Origin: Nitratifractor sp.
GTDB lineage: Bacteria > Campylobacterota > Campylobacteria > Campylobacterales > Sulfurovaceae
Direction of reading: 5' to 3'
DNA: 6,383 nt
Assembly (NCBI GenBank): GCA_015485845.1
Contig: WFSU01000063.1
Location: forward strand, 1 to 6,383
The stretch's first letter is position 1, and each line of letters starts with the position of its first letter. The notes under the pieces are model-generated. The model was not told the origin of the DNA, searched no databases, and worked only from the letters and a program-made list of their open reading frames with translations. Position numbers and translations under genes: made by a program. This document shows positions 5,511 to 6,383 of this stretch, one piece after another.

Positions 5511-6218
5511 TCAAAGATCCGGGCGGGCAAGCTTTTTCATTTCGACGAAGCTTCCGCTTTTGATCCGTTTGGCTTTTTCAAACGCATCGAGGAGCTTGGG
5601 AATGCCTTGATTGAGGGGGAGGATAAGACTGTCCCGGATACGCTGAATGATCGGATAGCGTTCGGAGTTGCCCTCCTGAAGAAAAGCGCTGAAGGTAGGG
5701 GTCTGGATCAGCTCGGGAGCGATGGCGCTGAAGTGGACATAGGGAAACTCTTTGGCATAAAGTTCGATCAGGGTATTGAGCGCTGCTTTGGAGATAGCGT
5801 AAGCTCCCATGCCGGGATGATTAAACAGGATCGGACTGGCACTGAGGGCGACGATTTGCTCGGTCTGGGTATGGGAGAGGATGGCGTCAATGATGTGTTT
5901 GTGCGCCCAGACGTTGGCATTCATGACGTAGCGCAGCGTATCCAGGGTCGTATCGATCATGTTGCGCATATCCGGATAGACCGCAGCACTGAGTACTACC
6001 CGGTTGAATTGTTGCCCGACCACAAACGTACGCAGGGTGTCGCGCATCATATCTGCGTCGTATAGATCGATCGACATAAAATGAAATCGTGGGTGGGAAG
6101 TCAGTGCTTTGGCTTCATGTTGCCCTACGGCATAAACGGTATCTCCACGACGCAAATGTTCTTCAGCCAGACCCCGGCCGATGCCGCTACTGACTCCGGC
6201 GATAAAGACGGTTTTCAT
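5511..6218 (-). CDS. Short-chain dehydrogenase/reductase (SDR family NAD(P)-dependent oxidoreductase)
   Basis: A 235-residue Rossmann-fold oxidoreductase. The cofactor loop is AGVSSGIG at residues 7-14. The acidic residue after strand beta-3 sits in MSIDLYD (48-54). A variant LSAAV (76-80) replaces the usual NNAG. N102 (MNANVWAHKHI) and Y140/K144 (AYAISKAALNTL) complete the active site, with the catalytic serine being S126 or S128 in VALSASPI. The loop between that serine and the Tyr is about one residue shorter than in typical classical SDRs. The proline-rich APELIQTPTF (167-176) fits the usual PGxxxTP region with Glu in place of Gly. Substrate cannot be inferred. Start 6218 is supported by AAGGAA at 6223-6228, 4 bases upstream. 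It is monocistronic, convergent with purN and divergent from the partial gene at 6334. Confidence 0.9.
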   Translation of the reverse strand: MKTVFIAGVSSGIGRGLAEEHLRRGDTVYAVGQHEAKALTSHPRFHFMSIDLYDADMMRDTLRTFVVGQQFNRVVLSAAVYPDMRNMIDTTLDTLRYVMNANVWAHKHIIDAILSHTQTEQIVALSASPILFNHPGMGAYAISKAALNTLIELYAKEFPYVHFSAIAPELIQTPTFSAFLQEGNSERYPIIQRIRDSLILPLNQGIPKLLDAFEKAKRIKSGSFVEMKKLARPDL

Positions 6219-6239
6219 CCATTTCCTTTTTTCTACACG

Positions 6240-6269
6240 TTGTTGGTACGGTAATAAGTATGTTATACT
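6240..6269 (+). promoter_or_regulatory. Candidate promoter for the gene starting at 6334
   Basis: TTGTTG (6240-6245), an 18-base spacer and TATACT (6264-6269) would start transcription near 6276 and leave a leader of about 58 bases. The same -10 segment reads GTAGTATAAC on the other strand, so it may also serve the divergent dehydrogenase gene, though no good minus-strand -35 is visible. Confidence 0.4.
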
Positions 6270-6333
6270 ACTGCCTCAACTTTTCATGTTTGACATGCTT
6301 TGATGTCCGCATGATACTATAAATGGAGACCCA

Positions 6334-6383
6334 ATGTCAAAAAACACTGTTTTGAAAGAACCCAAAACCCTCGATCAGCGGAT
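6334..6383 (+). CDS. Start of an unrecognised protein (3' truncated by the window)
   Basis: ATG 6334 follows GGAG (6325-6328) with 5-base spacing, and a promoter candidate lies upstream. The visible residues are MSKNTVLKEPKTLDQR, a hydrophilic N-terminus without a signal peptide or membrane helix. Sixteen codons are too few to name a family. It is divergent from the dehydrogenase gene. Confidence 0.55.
   Translation, partial: MSKNTVLKEPKTLDQR

Noticed and set aside
5607..6065. 152-codon + strand frame opposite the dehydrogenase gene
   Set aside because: It is antisense to a well-supported SDR with intact motifs, and its translation shows no recognisable domain.
6290..6318. TTGACA, 17 bases, GATACT as promoter for the gene at 6334
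   Set aside because: Although the -35 is perfect, transcription would start near 6325, inside the ribosome binding site, leaving almost no leader. The TATACT at 6264-6269 fits better.

Overview
The window reads as a bacterial chromosome segment, most likely from a Campylobacterota (Sulfurimonas/Sulfuricurvum-like) bacterium. That placement rests on the RhuM, PurN and short-chain dehydrogenase sequences looking familiar from that group, and on AT-rich promoters with a clear -10 box and little -35. It is an inference, not a database result. Most genes are GC-rich, but one (rhuM) is clearly AT-rich and looks imported.

Layout. 2-166 (+) is the tail of an unrecognised protein. It converges with a seven-helix DUF6064 membrane protein at 184-837 (-), which has its own good sigma70-type promoter at 878-907. 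Divergent from that is a complete RhuM-family gene at 972-1982 (+), AT-rich and bracketed by two near-identical 23-nt direct repeats (918-940 and 2004-2026), both of which also hold the likely promoters. Then comes a large modular M14 zinc carboxypeptidase (2051-4627, +), built as peptidase, Fn3, two DNRLRE-like beta modules and Fn3, with no signal peptide. purN (4644-5216, +), the folate-dependent GAR transformylase of purine synthesis, starts 16 nt after it and probably shares its transcript.

5217-5510 is a gene-free gap between convergent genes and is unusually rich in foldable DNA: a REPIN-like pair of inverted REP elements (5232-5310), a 9-bp stem-loop (5348-5381), a small hairpin that may end transcription on the minus strand (5412-5431), and a perfect 30-bp palindrome (5479-5508) two bases from the stop codon of the next gene. 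5511-6218 (-) is a short-chain dehydrogenase/reductase. 6219-6333 is a divergent promoter region, and a new + strand gene begins at 6334 and runs off the end.

Apart from the probable M14-purN transcript, the genes do not form an obvious pathway. The points that deserve most attention are the REPIN-like element with compensatory changes, the perfect palindrome, the repeat-flanked rhuM gene, and the multidomain peptidase without an export signal. I do not see a convincing new multi-gene system.
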